Of a DNA stretch of 64,000 nucleotides, positions 63,023-64,000 are shown piece after piece (positions within the stretch are counted from its first letter, which is position 1; each line of letters begins with the position of its first letter). Under the pieces are notes generated by a model, which had not been told where the DNA came from, made no database searches, and was given only the letters and a program-made list of their open reading frames with translations. The stretch covers positions 186,001-250,000 of the forward strand of contig JAIVFJ010000020.1 in the NCBI GenBank assembly GCA_025765615.1. The letters are read 5' to 3'. The DNA comes from Zopfochytrium polystomum (lineage: Eukaryota > Chytridiomycota > Chytridiomycetes > Chytridiales > Chytridiaceae). A program made the position numbers and the translations under genes.

Positions 63023-64000
63023 ATGTCTTCTTCGACCCCCAAGGCTGTCCGCTTCTCTTCTTACGGCTACCAGGCTTGGGAACTGCATGTGGAAGAAGTC
63101 ATCAAGCCGGTCATGGCATACAATCTTGTTGCCAGCTTCCTCAAGCCTGATTACTTCGGTACGTTCAACGAGCACTGCACCAAGGTCGGCATCGGCGCTG
63201 CTCCTCCCAGTATTGGTTCTCCCCCTGAATCCTCTGCAACGGCGGAGGCCAAGGCTGCGTACAGTGAGATGTACCGTCTGCACCACGCTGCCCTTGACAA
63301 GTACCACACTGGTATACGCCAAGAACACAAGACCTACAGGGAGCTTGAGGCCCAACACGACAAGGCGGTTGCTACCCTTGACTCCTGCTTGCGCATTGAG
63401 GATGTGCGCTCCATGAATGCGGCAAACATCACCAACTGCGCTGATAGGTACAAGTGGCTCAATGACAAGTACGCCCTGCAGGACCACACTGGTTCACAGC
63501 AGGACAAGTGGCTTGCGACTTTCAGTCGGTTGGCAAAACCCAGAGACTCTGGGCCAGCAGTCCAGGAGTGGTACACCACTCTGACCACACTGGTCACGGA
63601 TTGGCCAAAGCATTTCAAATGTACTGCCACCACTTGCAGGGGTGTGACGAACATCCTCCGTTCTGCCATCATCCACAAAGCAAGGGAAACGCTGCCTGGA
63701 CATGAAATCTTCTCTGGCGTTCGTCAAAATCTTCTCAAGGGGCTGTCAGGCTACGCCAACACCAGCGATCTTGTCAAGGAGTTGACAAACTGCCACACGC
63801 TGTACCAGCAAAGCAAAGAGAAGAACAACAGACACTCTGCTCACCACGGCACTTCTGAGATGGAAACAGCTGCTTCAGCAAAGACCTCAGTGGCAACCAA
63901 GAAGCGCAAGACCGGTGAGGCACTCAACGGCAAGCCTACTTGTGACCTTCATGGAATCTGGGTCTCACACTCTCGCGAGGAGTGCCTCAAGTTCCCTCAC
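63023..64000 (+). CDS. A4 gag, partial (326 codons to window edge)
   Basis: ATG 63023 (MSSSTPKAVRF) equals the start in A1-A3. The frame is open to the edge, ending in the knuckle region (GIWVSHSREECLKFPH). It shows a handful of substitutions against A2, such as SCLRIEDV for SCSRIEDV. It should continue into pol beyond 64000. Confidence 0.9.
   Translation, partial: MSSSTPKAVRFSSYGYQAWELHVEEVIKPVMAYNLVASFLKPDYFGTFNEHCTKVGIGAAPPSIGSPPESSATAEAKAAYSEMYRLHHAALDKYHTGIRQEHKTYRELEAQHDKAVATLDSCLRIEDVRSMNAANITNCADRYKWLNDKYALQDHTGSQQDKWLATFSRLAKPRDSGPAVQEWYTTLTTLVTDWPKHFKCTATTCRGVTNILRSAIIHKARETLPGHEIFSGVRQNLLKGLSGYANTSDLVKELTNCHTLYQQSKEKNNRHSAHHGTSEMETAASAKTSVATKKRKTGEALNGKPTCDLHGIWVSHSREECLKFPH

Larger units (their letters stand above)
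61649..64000 (+). mobile_element. A4: 5' part of a fourth family-A element, runs off the window
   Basis: 5' LTR 61649-62809, leader 62810-63022, gag from 63023. Inserted into F integrase-linker sequence (left flank cttc). The right end is outside the window. Confidence 0.95.

Overview
The window looks like a transposon graveyard from a filamentous or other higher fungus; that is my inference and I cannot name the species. The evidence is an intron-rich thioredoxin/PITH gene with introns of 58-126 nt at the left edge, Ty1/copia and chromovirus-type Ty3/gypsy elements stacked inside one another, and no bacterial gene organisation. Apart from the left 1.8 kb and a small disrupted ORF near 48.3-49.9 kb, almost everything is retrotransposon.

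Layout. 1-802: TXNL1-like gene (minus, 3' end cut by the window). 803-1801: spacer and an unidentified ORF scrap. 1802-3465: decayed family-A LTR split by a family-D solo LTR, which is itself split by a gypsy solo LTR. 3466-4664: spacer with a tRNA-like scrap and a zinc-knuckle transposase tail. 4665-6132: 5' part of copia element C1. 6133-26360: three copies of a large copia family A: A1 truncated, A2 complete at 10505-18509, and A3 inverted at 18510-26360. 26361-48158: an old minus-strand copia element E broken by B1 (27770-39001, TSD gtctg) and C2 (41011-46883, TSD ggtgg). B1 is itself broken by an intact-looking gypsy chromovirus (33617-38831, TSD aaggt). 48159-49976: small HTH-like ORF split by a solo family-A LTR (TSD aaccc). 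49977-61648: copia element F broken by B2 (52454-58855, TSD gaacg), which carries a gypsy solo LTR (TSD gcact). 61649-64000: start of a fourth family-A element.

The gypsy element is the youngest and best preserved. Its LTRs look identical by eye and gag and pol are open. Its gag-pol junction has a canonical -1 slippery heptamer plus an 8-bp hairpin. An 11-nt sequence just after the 5' LTR is complementary to the predicted mRNA 5' end (Tf1-type self-priming). Its LTR carries dense heat-shock-element arrays, pol ends in a chromodomain, and the coding region is almost free of CpG.

The least familiar biology is in copia families B, C and E. B and C have a perfect 14-nt complement between the LTR and the sequence directly after the 5' LTR, and it differs in a compensating way between the two families, which suggests self-primed reverse transcription in copia elements. 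B and C also share a roughly 390-410 nt segment between integrase and reverse transcriptase with covarying helices and a GNRA tetraloop. In C it lies inside a predicted intron. E has a separate, convincing 134-nt GT-AG intron at the corresponding place. In both, reading through the 5' splice site hits a stop after a few codons, so splicing could decide whether RT is made. All of this is read from the sequence by eye; no alignments, folding programs or database searches were run.
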